From Cryptomeria japonica (Eukaryota; Streptophyta; Pinopsida; Cupressales; Cupressaceae), in the NCBI RefSeq assembly GCF_030272615.1, contig NC_081414.1, positions 782,914,119 to 782,978,118 on the forward strand: a stretch of DNA of 64,000 bases. The letters are read 5' to 3'. Every line of letters starts with the position of its first letter. Within the stretch, counting starts at the first letter, position 1. Made by a program: the position numbers and the translations under genes. Below are positions 46,301-56,966 of this stretch, in pieces. The notes beneath the pieces were generated by a model. That model was not told the origin of the DNA, ran no database searches, and saw nothing but the letters and a program-made list of their open reading frames with translations.

Positions 46301-46816
46301 AATGAGCTTAGGACTGAACTGCTGAAAGACTAAAAGGACATAAGGAATGACTTGGATGAGGGAAACTTGCTACTAAGCAAAATCTGCCAACCTCATCTAT
46401 TCTGCGATGATGTGCTAGCCAAGAAGCAAAAGCTGCAAACAGACTTATAGTCCTACTTGGGCACATTTAAGACACCTTATGATTCCTTTGCAACATATGG
46501 GCAAACTGTTCACCGGTTTCAGATCCAGTCAGCCAAATTAGAGCAAGAGATCAGTACATGATCTAAAGATTTGCAAGAGCTACAACTGGTTTTACTTCCA
46601 CATCTATAAATTCTTCAGAAGTGTTATCTGAACCTGGATGCCTTGACAATCACACAGGAGCTGAGCACAGTTGATGCCATGGAGGAATAGGTATACCAGA
46701 TGCAAACAGAAAAAGAAGTGGCCACCTCCTTACTTGAGTCCTGGTCTCTATCCATGAAACAATTTTTGCAGGACTATAAATCAGTTTTTGACAAATATTA
46801 TTCATTGTTGTCATAA
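43347..46816 (+). pseudogene. C1 ORF2: large charged protein of unknown function
   Basis: ATG at 43347 (MASASHTSSSTSIESES). One frame to about 45700, then shifted by one register to TAA at 46814; about 1,150 codons originally. Domain 1 (43400-44480): ILSRVHGDKMYLERTHDIMP, DLVKYACMVIGYRTFSASRI, LLLNLKVIK, a short hydrophobic GQLLIGLFFYFQGYF, KESIQAIGANYLEVLNKYFD, EEVEPMGYEVMYDMLEGYAS. Then a Lys/Thr-rich linker, a helical domain near 44760-45110, an acidic region, the Glu/Lys repeat tract (45410-45900) and a C-terminal helical domain (LMQSIKVAQEFLEIIRRKKE, ICQPHLFCDDVLAKK, LLESWSLSMKQFLQDYKSVF). At least ten stops, many TAG. No known family recognised. Confidence 0.75.
45410..45905 (+). repeat. 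Glu/Lys-coding polypurine tract in C1 ORF2
   Basis: Nearly 500 bp composed almost only of A and G (GAA, GAG, AAG, AAA codons). It encodes a Glu/Lys helix, the frame slips inside it, and the complement gives spurious Ser/Phe/Leu frames. Confidence 0.85.
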
Positions 46817-47186
46817 ATTTTTTTTATATATTTCAAATGGAAATAGGGTTGTTCAATAGTACTTTGTCATTGTTGGCAAAGGGGGAGAAGTATCTATTTT
46901 TGGTTTTTAAATTTTGATCTTCTGATACAGGGGGAGAAGTACTCTATCTATTTTCAAGACAAATAGGGAGATGTATCTGCTTTTTGAAATTTTGATATAT
47001 GCTATATGCTCTGATGTCTCAATGATTATGCTCTCTATACAAAATTGCTATACATTGTGTTGATTAAGGGATAGTGTATATGCTTAGGGGGAGCAATTTT
47101 GTTAATGGCAAGGTTTTGTTGTAAAACACTTAGATGTCAAAAATTTTATTTTCCTAAGTGTTGCCATCAATACCAAAGGGGGAGAT
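46817..47186 (+). other. 3' untranslated region of C1 with two purine-tract modules
   Basis: Module 1 at 46864-46887 (TTGTCATTGTTGGCAAAGGG plus GGAG), module 2 at 47161-47184 (TTGCCATCAATACCAAAGGG plus GGAG), which abuts the 3' LTR. Two other GGGGGAG strings near 46930 and 47087. Confidence 0.7.
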
Positions 47187-48218
47187 TGTTGACATTTTTT
47201 ATGTTTATGTTGTGATTGTCACTGATGGACACACACTTATATTGAGATCCCCTTTATATGTATGAGCTAGAGCTCAACTGGTATTTGTTCCAACCGGTAT
47301 GTTGTATTCTAGTCTTTAGACTAATGATTTTGCAGAATGTGTTTCCTAGTCTGAAGCGGCATAACGACCCCAAATGGTTCATAGATCTCAACTGGTACAA
47401 GGGAGAAAAGCGGCATAACACATTCTTACCAGTCTTCATTTTTGCCAAATCGACAACCAGTATTTTGTATGAACTGATAATACTCTGTGATGAGTTACCA
47501 ACTGACATTTTGTGATGAGTTACCAACCCACCGATTGATTGACGGTGTTGACACACTGATGGTGCTTTTTGTGTCATGTTACTGAGTATGTCTAGATTCA
47601 TTGAAGCTAGGAAATTGTAATGTAATCCTATTGGACTGATATGAAATCAGATTCCTTTAAAAGGACATCATGTCTAGGGTTTTGAGTTGTTGTAACTGTT
47701 GCTAAAAGGGTTTATGTTGTGGCTAGGGTTTAAGGTGGTAGTTGAGTTGTTGTAAGAGAGATCTTATCTGAGAAGATCGAGTTGAAAATAGAAAGAGATA
47801 GAAAAGACTGAAGTAATGCTAGAATGCATTAGTAGTGAGCTATACTGGATCTAACCAAATAGTCTGTGCTATAAGATAGATCAAACACTTGTTGATTACT
47901 CACATCTTTAACAAGTCTATAGCCCTTAACCGGGTAGGCCTAAAAGCCTTTGTAAAATCCTCTAACAAGGTGGTTCACTTCTGTGAATCTAAAATCCTCT
48001 AACAAGGTAGTGTTTAATCAGACTTATCTCCTAACAGAGATTGAGATTCCTAACAAGATCTATTCTGGTGAAGAACATTGTAAGACCTTAATCGATCTGA
48101 CCTTAACTAGTCTAGTTTCTATTATGCAAATAGTGACTTGTGAGTTCCATCTTACCATGGTTTTTCCCAATTGGGTTTCCATGTCAAATATCTTGTGTTA
48201 TGGTTGTATTGCTTTTGT
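47187..48218 (+). repeat. 3' LTR of C1, end deleted
   Basis: 1,032 bp beginning TGTTGACATTTTTTATG. Follows the 5' LTR to 'gttgtattgcttttgt' and stops, lacking the last about 125 bp with the C-rich tail. Confidence 0.85.
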
Positions 48219-48334
48219 TAGATCTTAAAGTTTACACTTTGAACAAGTTAATCCATAATTGGTTATGATATATGATGATAATGGACCAATGCACTGATTT
48301 TACCTGTGTTACAGAATGTTTCTTGCAGATGAAA
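48219..48334. other. 116-bp filler between C1 and B integrase
   Basis: Matches neither C1's LTR end nor B's sequence at this point (compare 53439-53775 in unit 2). It sits exactly at a double deletion, so it looks like filler DNA from break repair; part is LTR-like ('tgatgataatgg'). Confidence 0.6.
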
Positions 48335-48539
48335 TCTGCCATGTAAATTTTGATAATATTGTGAAGGCCAGTAAGATCAAGGAAGTTAGAGGATTGCCTA
48401 TGCTAAACAAACCGGAGAATCCTTTGTGCAGAGAATGTCAACTATGGAAAATTTCTTCCTCAACCTTCAAAGGTAAATCGTTCACAATAGATAATTTACT
48501 TGATCTTGTGCACACTGATTTGTGTGGTCCTATGAAAAC
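48335..48539 (+). pseudogene. B integrase N-part (unit 1)
   Basis: 205 bp equal in length to 53776-53980. Reads CHVNFDNIVKASKIKEVRGL, CRECQLWKIS, LLDLVHTDLCGPMK: zinc-binding C-x-x-C and first catalytic Asp of copia integrase. Cut by the C-family LTR after AAAAC. Confidence 0.85.
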
Positions 48540-49640
48540 TATTGGCATTTTGATGATTATGTTGTGATTGTCATTGATGGACACACACTTTCTATGATGA
48601 GATCACTTTGTGAATGTATGAATTATGCTCAACCAGTAATTGTTCCAAACCGGTATCATGTTGTAGTCTTTAGACTATTGATGTTATGCAGAATGTGTTT
48701 ACCGATCTCAAGCAATATAAAGACCCAAGCAGCATAGAGAGATCAAGTGGTTTAAGGATCTCAAGAGGAGCGGAGCAAAGGAGCTAGAAGCAGTAGTTAT
48801 CTTTTTCCCACTCTTCAATTTTTGTCAACCAGAAATCTGTTTGAACCGGTATTACTCTGAGTTACCAACTGGTAACCGAAAAAGTTGTATAAACTAGTAA
48901 TACTCTGTGATGAGTTACCAACCGATATATTTTTGTGATGAGTTACCATCCACTAACACTTTGAAGGTGATTTTGTGCCATGTTACCAAATTTGTCTAGA
49001 TACAATGAACTTAGGAACTTGCAATGGAATCCTAGTGGACCAACATGAAATCAGATTCCTTTTAAGGACATCATGTCTAGGGTTTTGTATGTATATGTAT
49101 GAGTGTAGCTGTTAGGTTTTGGTGGTTGTCGAAGCTCTTGTATGTGTGCTTAACTGAGAAGATTAAGTCTGTGTACTGCAACAGAGTGTGGATTTACTAA
49201 AGACTGAAGTAATGCTGAAGAGAATTAGCTATGAGCTAGAATGGATCTAATCAAGCAGACTGTGCCATTTGCTAGACCATTAGGTTGTTGATTACTCACA
49301 TCTTTGACAAGTCAGAAACCCTTAATGAGGTAGGCCCAAAAAAACCTTTGTAAATCCTCTAACAAGGTGGTTCACATCTGTGGATCTGAAATCCTCTCAC
49401 AAGGTAGTCTTTAATCGAACTTATCTTCTAACAGAGATTGAGATTCCTAACAGGATCTATTCTAGTAAAGAACATTGTATGACCTTAACTGGTCTAGTTA
49501 CTATTTTGCAGATAGTTACATGTGAGTTTCATCTCACCGTGGTTTTTCCCATTTGGGTTTCCATGTCAAAATATCTTATGTTTTGGTGATTGTGCTTCTA
49601 TGGGTGAATGCCTTATTTGCTATTTGGTTTGCATATGAAA
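48540..49640 (+). repeat. C3: partial C-family 5' LTR at the duplication joint
   Basis: Starts TATTGGCATTTTGATG immediately after AAAAC, exactly where C2's 5' LTR starts in unit 2. It follows C2's LTR to 'tatttggtttgcat', then changes to A ORF2 sequence. This is the duplicated stump of the C2 insertion. Confidence 0.85.
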
Positions 49641-49641
49641 G

Positions 49642-50393
49642 ATTCAATTAAAAAGGTAACAGACTATAATATATTAGCATATAAGGCTATAGATGACACC
49701 ATCCCTATTCTTAAATTGATTGCACCCAAGTTCAATGTAGATAATAAAGATTCTCTGAGTCAGTTAGACACATTGTCTAAGTACATAACCAGCAATATAC
49801 TGATTGTGGACCAAATAAATGAAGAGACATTTAAAGAGAAAATGGATAAGGAAAAAGATAAATTCTTTGATGAGACAATAAAGAAGTGCATAGAACACGT
49901 TGACATCCTCTTACCGACACTAAGCACAACAATAATGGAATTTAAGGAACTATATAGAGACACCTGCAAGACTAATCTTCTAATAGTGGATATTGACAAG
50001 GAAATTAACAAAGTACAAAAAGAAATTGATGATATAGTTGACGATATCATTGGTTCATCTGAACCAATATCAATTATAGAACAGGAGATAGCTGGATTTG
50101 AGGAGAAACTTGAAAAATTGGAGAAAGAGAAGGAAAGAATAAAAGGCAAAGAAAAAGAACTTAAATGTAGACTCCGTCCTAAATTGGATAACCTCATCTC
50201 TTTGAAGAAAGAGATCTCAGAGGCACTTATTCAGGGATAGAAGACACCAGAAGAGAAAATGCATCACCTCACTAGTACAATTCAGAGAACAGAGGCAGCA
50301 TTGAAAGACAGTAATAGGTTTGCTCGGAGCATGAATTTGGTATTAGCAGATGTATTCCAGATTGTCACCAACCAGTTACAAGGTTCAAGATGA
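49642..50393 (+). pseudogene. Element A ORF2 tail (unit 2)
   Basis: Copy of 36662-37413 with in-frame TAG at 50238 and terminal TGA at 50391. Better preserved than the first copy: the AIDDTIPILKLIAPKFNVDN domain and the coiled coil DIDKEINKVQKEIDDIVDD and LEKLEKEKERIKGKEKE read without a break for about 200 residues. The Met at 49635 comes from the junction and is not a real start. Confidence 0.75.
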
Positions 50394-50620
50394 AACTACA
50401 CTCAGTTGACATGTTGACAACCTTTGTCATTGATGTCAAAGGGGGAGTAGTAGAACTAAGAAAAATGACTTGCAAAAGAGATCATCAACTCAGGGGGAGC
50501 ATACATTTTTGATAACACTATTTTGGTAAGACATTTTGGTAGATTCTTTTTGCACAACATTTTTGGACACTTTTTTGGATTTTTCTCGTGAGTGTTGCCA
50601 TCAATGCCAAAGGGGGAGAT
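50394..50620 (+). other. 3' untranslated region of A copy (unit 2)
   Basis: Two purine-tract modules, at 50423-50446 and 50595-50619, as in 37414-37640. Confidence 0.7.
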
Positions 50621-51413
50621 TGTTGGCAAATGCACACACCAATGAGAAATTGTAAGTGATTGAAGGTATTTTCATTGATGTCAACCTTACAATCATATGA
50701 TACTGGTAGCCATCGATACCGGAAGACTCTACACTAACACACAGTTCACCGACACCAAAAAGAATGATTACTAACACCCTGGCCGACAAGAATTTTGTTT
50801 AAATTATATTTTATATTTAATTGTAAAATATTTTTTAAGCCAACATGGTAGATTGTAATAAGACTCATACAAGTACGAGATCTTGTAGATCATTTAGTAG
50901 AAGTAGAGATATGGAAGGATTATTGCAGACTTAATGTGCGAATTGTAAGGCAGATTTTGGATAAGGGTTTATGATTATTGCAGAGCCTAAACTGGTACTG
51001 AACTTGGCATAGTAGATGCTGATCTGAAGCAGTACATGACATTGGATTTGTATAATCCATTTTTGTAAGTCAGTGAGACTTCTTTTGTAACTGAGCAGTG
51101 AGCTCTAGGCACTTGGCCTTCCTACATGTGCAGGCCCCTAGTGTAACATTAATATTTTCTTATTGGCTAGTAAGTGAATATTGTGGGTCACAAATCCCAC
51201 CCAGGTTTTTCCCACACCAGGTTTCCTCGTTAAAAATATTGTGTTATGGTGTATCTTTCATGTTGTGGTTGTTGTTCTGATTCACTGCATTAATTTTGGT
51301 TTACCAGTACACTATTTTGGAATGCTTTTCATTTAATAAGCTAAGCAAACCCATTAACTGGTTAGATACTGATTCACCCCCCCCCCCTCTCAATGTCTTT
51401 GGGAATCCTAACA
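50621..51413 (+). repeat. 3' LTR of A (unit 2 copy)
   Basis: 793 bp, TGTTGGCAAATGCACAC to GGAATCCTAACA, with intact start and a long C run near 51376-51387. Followed by TGTTT and B LTR as in unit 1. Confidence 0.88.
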
Positions 51414-52366
51414 TGTTTTACCCTATGTAATGTGTTTAAACAGCCAGGATTGGACTGACTATATTGTTAACCTAGATTCTTAGGGTTTTAGGTTTTGGCC
51501 ACCGACCTAATTGTTGTCTATAAGGTCAATGATGATTTTTATTTGAAGTTGTTGGCAAATGAATGTATGTGAGGTGATTCTTGCCAGATCAAAGGAGTAG
51601 ATATTTGCAGAGTCTGATTGCAGATGTAAAGGAACTAAAGCGGATCTGCCTTGGCATTGAGTGTTGTTATCAGATCAGTGTATTACCTATTGACTTCTAA
51701 CCATTTCAGCAGATGGAAAATCCCTTTACCGGGTAGCTTTAACAGGCTTTTTGTAAATCTTTTAAAAGGGTGACTCAAAATCATTGAGTTTTTCAAATCC
51801 TCTTACAAGGTAACCTTTAACAGGGTTTTAATCTCTAACCAGGTATTTAGCCATCCCTTAACCAGGTGATCCCTAGCAGGATCTGTTCCTAGCAGAACCT
51901 GTTGTAAATTACTTAATCGAATTAGGCTCCTAACAAAGAGAACTTCAGAAGAGTTCAAGAACAACTTGTAGGTATTCATCCCCACTATGGCTTTTGCCAA
52001 GTGGGTTTCCACATGAGAAATTAGTGTGTTATGTGTGATGCTATTTCATGTGATGTTTTAGTATTTTCTGTTAAGCGATAATGCAAGCTGGTCAAATGGT
52101 CATTGTATTTTGATGTATTACTTGCTTAAGTATATGGGTGAAGTTGAGATGAGATATTAGGTTTTGAGAAGATCTAGGCGTTACCAATTTATGTCTTTTA
52201 CAGTCATACTATGCTTTACCCATGGTGCCTTGGTTTAGATTGGTGGTATTGTTTACCTGTTAGTGCAATGTTTGCAGTTTAAGTTGTTAGAGAAATTTTT
52301 GTCTGTACTAATTCACCCCCCCCTCTCAGTACCTTTTGGGTATTTACTGTTTATCATTATTCATTA
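51414..52366 (+). repeat. Right part of B LTR (unit 2 copy)
   Basis: Copy of 38397-39331. Ends TCATTA (expected CA). C-rich tail near 52312-52328. Confidence 0.8.
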
Positions 52367-52437
52367 ATTGGTATCAAAATCTCCTCTAGGTCCTTGATGC
52401 TATAAGCTTAACCGCTTGAGGAAAAGATCCTATTCTA

Positions 52438-53578
52438 ATGATGAAGAGGGAAGGTCCTAAGTTCAACAGAGATAACTTTAAGCTATGGAAAAACAAAATG
52501 AAGATCTACATTAAAAGCATGGGTGCTATACACTGGAACTATGTTGAGAATACTTTTGTTGTCCCCACCGGTACTTTCACTGATGATCAAAGAAGAGAAA
52601 TTCAAGAGAATAGGCAAGTCATGGGAGCTCTTATCAGAAGTCTATCTAATATTGAGTTTATAGATGTTCAAGATAAAGACAATCTAAAAGATGTATGGGA
52701 TACTCTGGAGACTATCTATGATGGTGATGAGCATGTGAAGCAAGCTAAGGAAGAGAGCCGTAGGGGAGAATTGGAAGACGTGGATGGTTGAAGGAGAGAC
52801 CATTCAACAATATGGGATAAGAATTAAAGCTGTTGTTGGAGACATCAAGAGTGCAGGAGGCACAATAGATGATCCCACCATTTTTAGCAAAGTTTTGAGA
52901 TCCTTGTTACCGATCTATGCAATAAGGGTTGTCGTTATTCAGGAGTTGAAATCTATTAACAAGAAAAAGGTATCCCTAGACTCCATCATTGCTAAGTTGA
53001 ATGTATATGAGATAAATAGTTATGATGGCAGTGTTCAGAAGACTGAATCAGCCTTTAAAGCATCTGATCCACTATCTAGAAAGGGAAAAGAGGTTGGTAC
53101 CAAATGTGAACCTAGACAAATTAGGGATATGGATGATGAGGAGATCCTAATGGAGTTTGAAGTTTTTCTTGCCAAGAGACTTCCTAAGGGAACTGGAAAA
53201 TACAAAGGTGAGCTCCCTTTGAAATGTTTTTCTTGCAATAGTATAGGAGACATTGATGTCAACTATCCCAATAGTGATAATAAGGATAAACAGGAGAAGT
53301 TTAGAAAGTTCAAAGGACGAAATAGGAGAAAATGTCTTGTTGAAATTGATGAAGGTGTCACTGATGATGAATTAGAAGATGAAGAAAGTGAAGACATGGT
53401 GTTTGTAGCTGTTAAGGAAGATGTGTTAGACAAGAAGGCTCTTGTCTCTTGCTTTGATAATTATAATGAGTGGACTATTGATAGTGGATGTTCTCACCAC
53501 ATGACTGGTGACTGGAGGAATTTTTTGTCTCTGAAAGAGAATGATGGATGTGTATTGGGTAGAAGGTCCCAGGCATAA
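52438..53578 (+). pseudogene. Copia Gag and protease start of B (unit 2)
   Basis: ATG at 52438 (MMKREGPKFNRDNFKLWKNKM). Gag runs to about 52785, where a 2-base loss relative to unit 1 shifts the frame, then MVEGETIQQYGIRIKAV to 53578. Knuckle CFSCNSIGDIDVNY has lost His and the last Cys. Protease WTIDSGCSHHMTGDW at about 53472-53516 has the intact D-S-G site. After 53578 the protease is frameshifted. Better kept than unit 1. Confidence 0.88.
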
Positions 53579-53980
53579 CCTTTTAAGTGTTGTCCTGTTG
53601 AATGTCAAAGGATTCACTCTGGAATTCAAAGATGGAGTGTGCAAAATAAAAGGAAAGAGTGGTGAACTGATGGCCATCTGTATGCAGACCAGACGTAGCT
53701 TATTTTAGTTAAATACAAATATCAGTCAATGTCTAATGGCTAAGTTTGATGACAGTTGGATATGGAATAGGAGACTCTGCCATGTAAATTTTGATAATAT
53801 TGTGAAGGCCAGTAAGATCAAGTCAGTTAGAGGATTGCCTGTGCTGAACAAACGCGAGAATCCTTTGTGCAGAGAATGTCAACTAGAAAAAATGTCTTCT
53901 TCAACCTTCAAAGGTAAATCTTTCACAATGGATAATTTACTTGATCTTGTGCACACTGATTTGTGTGGTCCTATGAAAAC
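53579..53980 (+). pseudogene. B protease end and integrase N-part (unit 2)
   Basis: 53579-53735 shows protease remnants (LNVKGFTLEFKDGVCKIKG) with a stop near 53707. From 53736 it reads MAKFDDSWIWNRRLCHVNFD, CRECQLEKMSSSTFKG, LVHTDLCGPMKT: the integrase zinc motif (H-H-C-C) and first catalytic Asp. Interrupted after AAAAC (53976-53980) by C2. Confidence 0.87.
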
Positions 53981-55195
53981 TATTGGAATTTTGATGATTA
54001 TGTTGTGATTGTCATTGATGGACACACACTTTCTATGAGATCACTTTGTGAATGTATGAACTATGCTCAACCAGTAATTGTTCCAAACTAGTATCACGTA
54101 TGAATTATGCTCAACCGGATATTATGCAAAATGTGTTTACTGATCTCAAGTGGTATAAAGACCCAAGCAGCATAGAGAGATCAAGCGGTTTAAGGATATT
54201 AGGAGGAGCGGAGCAAAGGAGCCAGAAGTGGCAGTTATCTTTTTCCCAGTCTTCAATTTTTGTCAACTAGAAATCTGTTTGAACCAGTATTACTCTAAGT
54301 TACCAATCGGTAACTGGAAAAGTTTTATAAACCAGTAATACTCTGTGATGAGTTACCAACCGGTATATTTTTGTGATGAGTTACCATCCATCGAAACTTT
54401 GATGGTGATTTTGTGTCGTGTTACCAAATGTGTCTAGATACAATAAACATAGGAACTTGCAATGGAATCCTATTGGAGTGACATGAAATTAGATTCCTTT
54501 TAGGGACATCATGTCTAGGGTTTTGTATGTGTATGTATGAGTGTAGCTATTAGGTTTTGGTGGTCGTTGAAGGTCTTGTATGTGTGATCTTAACTGAGAA
54601 GATTAAGTTTGTGTACTGCAATAGAGTGTGGATTTATTGAAGACTGAAGTAATGCTGAAGAGCATTAGATATGAGCTACAATGGATCTAATCAAGTAGAC
54701 TATGCCATTTTCTAGATCATTAACTTGTTGATTACTCACATCTTTGACAAGTTAGAAACCCTTAACCAGGTAGGCCCAGAAAAGCCTTTGTAAATCCACT
54801 AACAAGGTGGTTCACATCTATGGATCTGTAATCCTCTCACAAGGTAGTCTTTAATCAGACTTATCTCCTAACAAAGAGTGAGATTCCTAACAGAATCTGT
54901 TTTAGTAAAGAACCTTAAATGATCTGACCTTAACCGGTCTGGTTACTATTTTGTAGATAGTTACTTGTGAGTTTCATCTCACCGTTGTTTTCCCATTTGG
55001 GTTTCCATGTCAAAATATCTTGTATTATGGTGATTGTTCTTCTATGGGTGATTGCCTTATTTGCTATTTGGTTTTCATGTGTGTTAACTAGTTTGTTTGT
55101 TAAACTGATTTACTGGTTTACTACTAGACTGTTTAAGTGTTTAAGTACAATATTTTTTGGTATACTAATTCACCTCCCCCTCTTAGTATTAATCA
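53981..55195 (+). repeat. 5' LTR of C2
   Basis: 1,215 bp, TATTGGAATTTTGATG (expected TG) to AGTATTAATCA. Tail AATTCACCTCCCCCTCTTAG. Followed by TGGCATCAAAGC, a decayed initiator-Met primer site near 55198-55209. Confidence 0.88.
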
Positions 55196-55245
55196 ATTGG
55201 CATCAAAGCTAGCCTTTCTAAAAGTCTAACCACTTCGAAATAGAT

Positions 55246-56524
55246 ATGGGGGAATACACTGTGAGGGAACTTACCCATCGGCTCACTCAGACTGAGAAAG
55301 CCTATGATGAACTTAATGTCAAATATAAGGCCTCTTAGGCAAAAAGAAGAGAGTATGCTGAAAATCTGATGGAGCTAAATGAAAATAGTTCTTCTGATGA
55401 AGCGGACATGGAATTCCTAATTGAAGAAGTTAAAAAAATGAATGAGTCCAATGCCAACCTTAGAAGGGAACTTGAAGGACTGACTATCTGAATGTGTGAA
55501 GAGCTTGAGAACCAGAGGAAAGCTAAAGATCTGGTAAAAGACAAAGATCATGAGATCTCTAAGCTAAGGCAAGAGATCAGTGCACTTACCACTCATCTTC
55601 ATGAAAGAAAAATGTAAAAAGAAGAAGTGCAAGGTGAACTAAACATGGGTATCTCTGAGAATGCAACCTTGAAGGAATCAAATGCTACTATTTCCAAAGA
55701 ACTCACTGAGTCAAAGGAAATACTTGCCAAATTCAATAAGAGCATTGTCAAGCTAGAGAAGAAGCTTGAATCAGCTAAACCGGTAAAGAATACAAATGGA
55801 CTTGGTTTCTCTGATTATGAGGAAAGTGAGACCTCTAGAACAAAAGATGAAGCATCAAAGAAACAACCAGCACCAAAAGATAAAGGTAAGAAAAATTCAA
55901 ACCTGTTTGCTTTAATTGTCTCAAGGAAGGACACACTGCTAATGCATGTAGAAGTAAGGCTTACAATAATTTTCCTTATTTTATAAATGATAAGCCTGGA
56001 CCCAATAGATTCAATGGTAATTGTTATGCATACAACAAGTCTGGGCATCGAGCATTTGAATGCAGGTCTGTCATGCACAATACCGGAAGGTATGCTCAAA
56101 GGAGTCAAGGAGTTTTTCCTGAATCCTTTGAGAATTGAAACCCAAACTGGTTTATACCTATAGTCATCAGTTAGGTAGTGGTGGCTATCAAGCAGCAACT
56201 GGATGGAGAGAAAACTATTGGATTTGTCATGGTCATGGTCACACTGTTGTAACATGCAGAAGGAAGAATGGAAACATGAATAATGGACCTTGGAGAGAAC
56301 CTAGAATGGTTTGCTATCATTGCAACAAAATGGGTCATAAATCAAGATTTTGGAGAACAAGAAAGAGTATATCAGATGATATACCAGTCACTCTAGAAAG
56401 AAAGATTGATGTTGAAATTGTTCAAGCAGATGTGAAGAAAACCTGGAAGAAGAAGCCAGAAGAAGTGATTCAAGTAGAATTGGTTTCTGCACCTAGTGTG
56501 CAAGTCACTGAACCGACAAACTAA
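55246..56524 (+). pseudogene. C2 ORF1: coiled coil plus zinc knuckles
   Basis: ATG at 55246 (MGEYTVRELTHRLTQTEKAY). Coiled coil to about 55780, then KNTNGLGFSDYEES. Stops near 55336, 55489 and 55617; frameshifts near 55890 and 56145. Knuckles: CFNCLKEGHTANAC; CYAYNKSGHRAFEC (one Cys lost); YWICHGHGHTVVTC (first Cys lost); CYHCNKMGHKSRFW (last Cys lost). Same order and tail as C1 ORF1. Confidence 0.8.
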
Positions 56525-56966
56525 GCATCAAAAAATATTAGGGGCAACAAATGGTGAAACATCTTGAACCCCCAGTTTAAATCGGTAAAATACCTTAACT
56601 GGTATGTGATACCTGTCAATTGGCAGAAGACCGGAAACGATAAAAGGCAAATTAGGGTTTACGCCCTAATAGTGGAGCATTTATTGTGGTAGGTGAAGAA
56701 CTTGTTTAAAAGAAATTTTCAAAGTCATTTTTCACTTATCAGTTCACGAGCGAAGAAGTTCTCAAGCACAGAGCAAAGAAAAGCGATTTGGATTGCGATT
56801 AAAAGAATTTATCAAAATCCTAAAGAAGAATCAGAAGCAAACATCTATTGGTGAAGTATAGAACATAAAGCGGTATTTCAGCAACCAAAGGAGTGTGTAG
56901 CGAAGTTTAAATTGTGAGCCCTAAATTTTGACTTATGAAGGTATTTTTCAAAATTCTTTGTTTATC
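56525..56966 (+). other. Spacer between C2 ORF1 and ORF2
   Basis: Non-coding, related to 42900-43346 of C1 ('gccctaatagtggagcattta' near 56660). No pol remnants. Confidence 0.6.

Larger units (their letters stand above)
40405..48218 (+). mobile_element. Element C1: pol-less two-ORF LTR element
   Basis: 5' LTR 40405-41571, primer site, ORF1 41622-42899, ORF2 43347-46816, purine tract, truncated 3' LTR 47187-48218. Only about 450 bp separate the two ORFs, so there is no room for polymerase. It is inserted in B Gag of unit 1. The right side lost about 125 bp of LTR and about 340 bp of B, replaced by 116 bp of filler. Confidence 0.85.
36662..49641. repeat. Tandem duplication, first unit (A end - B - C LTR)
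   Basis: The order A ORF2 tail, A 3' LTR, B LTR right part, B Gag, B integrase, C-family LTR occurs here and again from 49642. The junction near 49635-49641 joins a C LTR to the A ORF2 tail, i.e. unit end to unit start. Unit 1 is enlarged by the later insertion of C1. Even the TGTTT seam of A and B and the C insertion point (after AAAAC) are the same in both units. Confidence 0.85.

Noticed and set aside
49608-49641. Met start of the 210-residue frame at 49608
   Set aside because: The codons before 49642 are C-family LTR sequence joined by the tandem duplication. The frame is a gene tail, not a complete gene.
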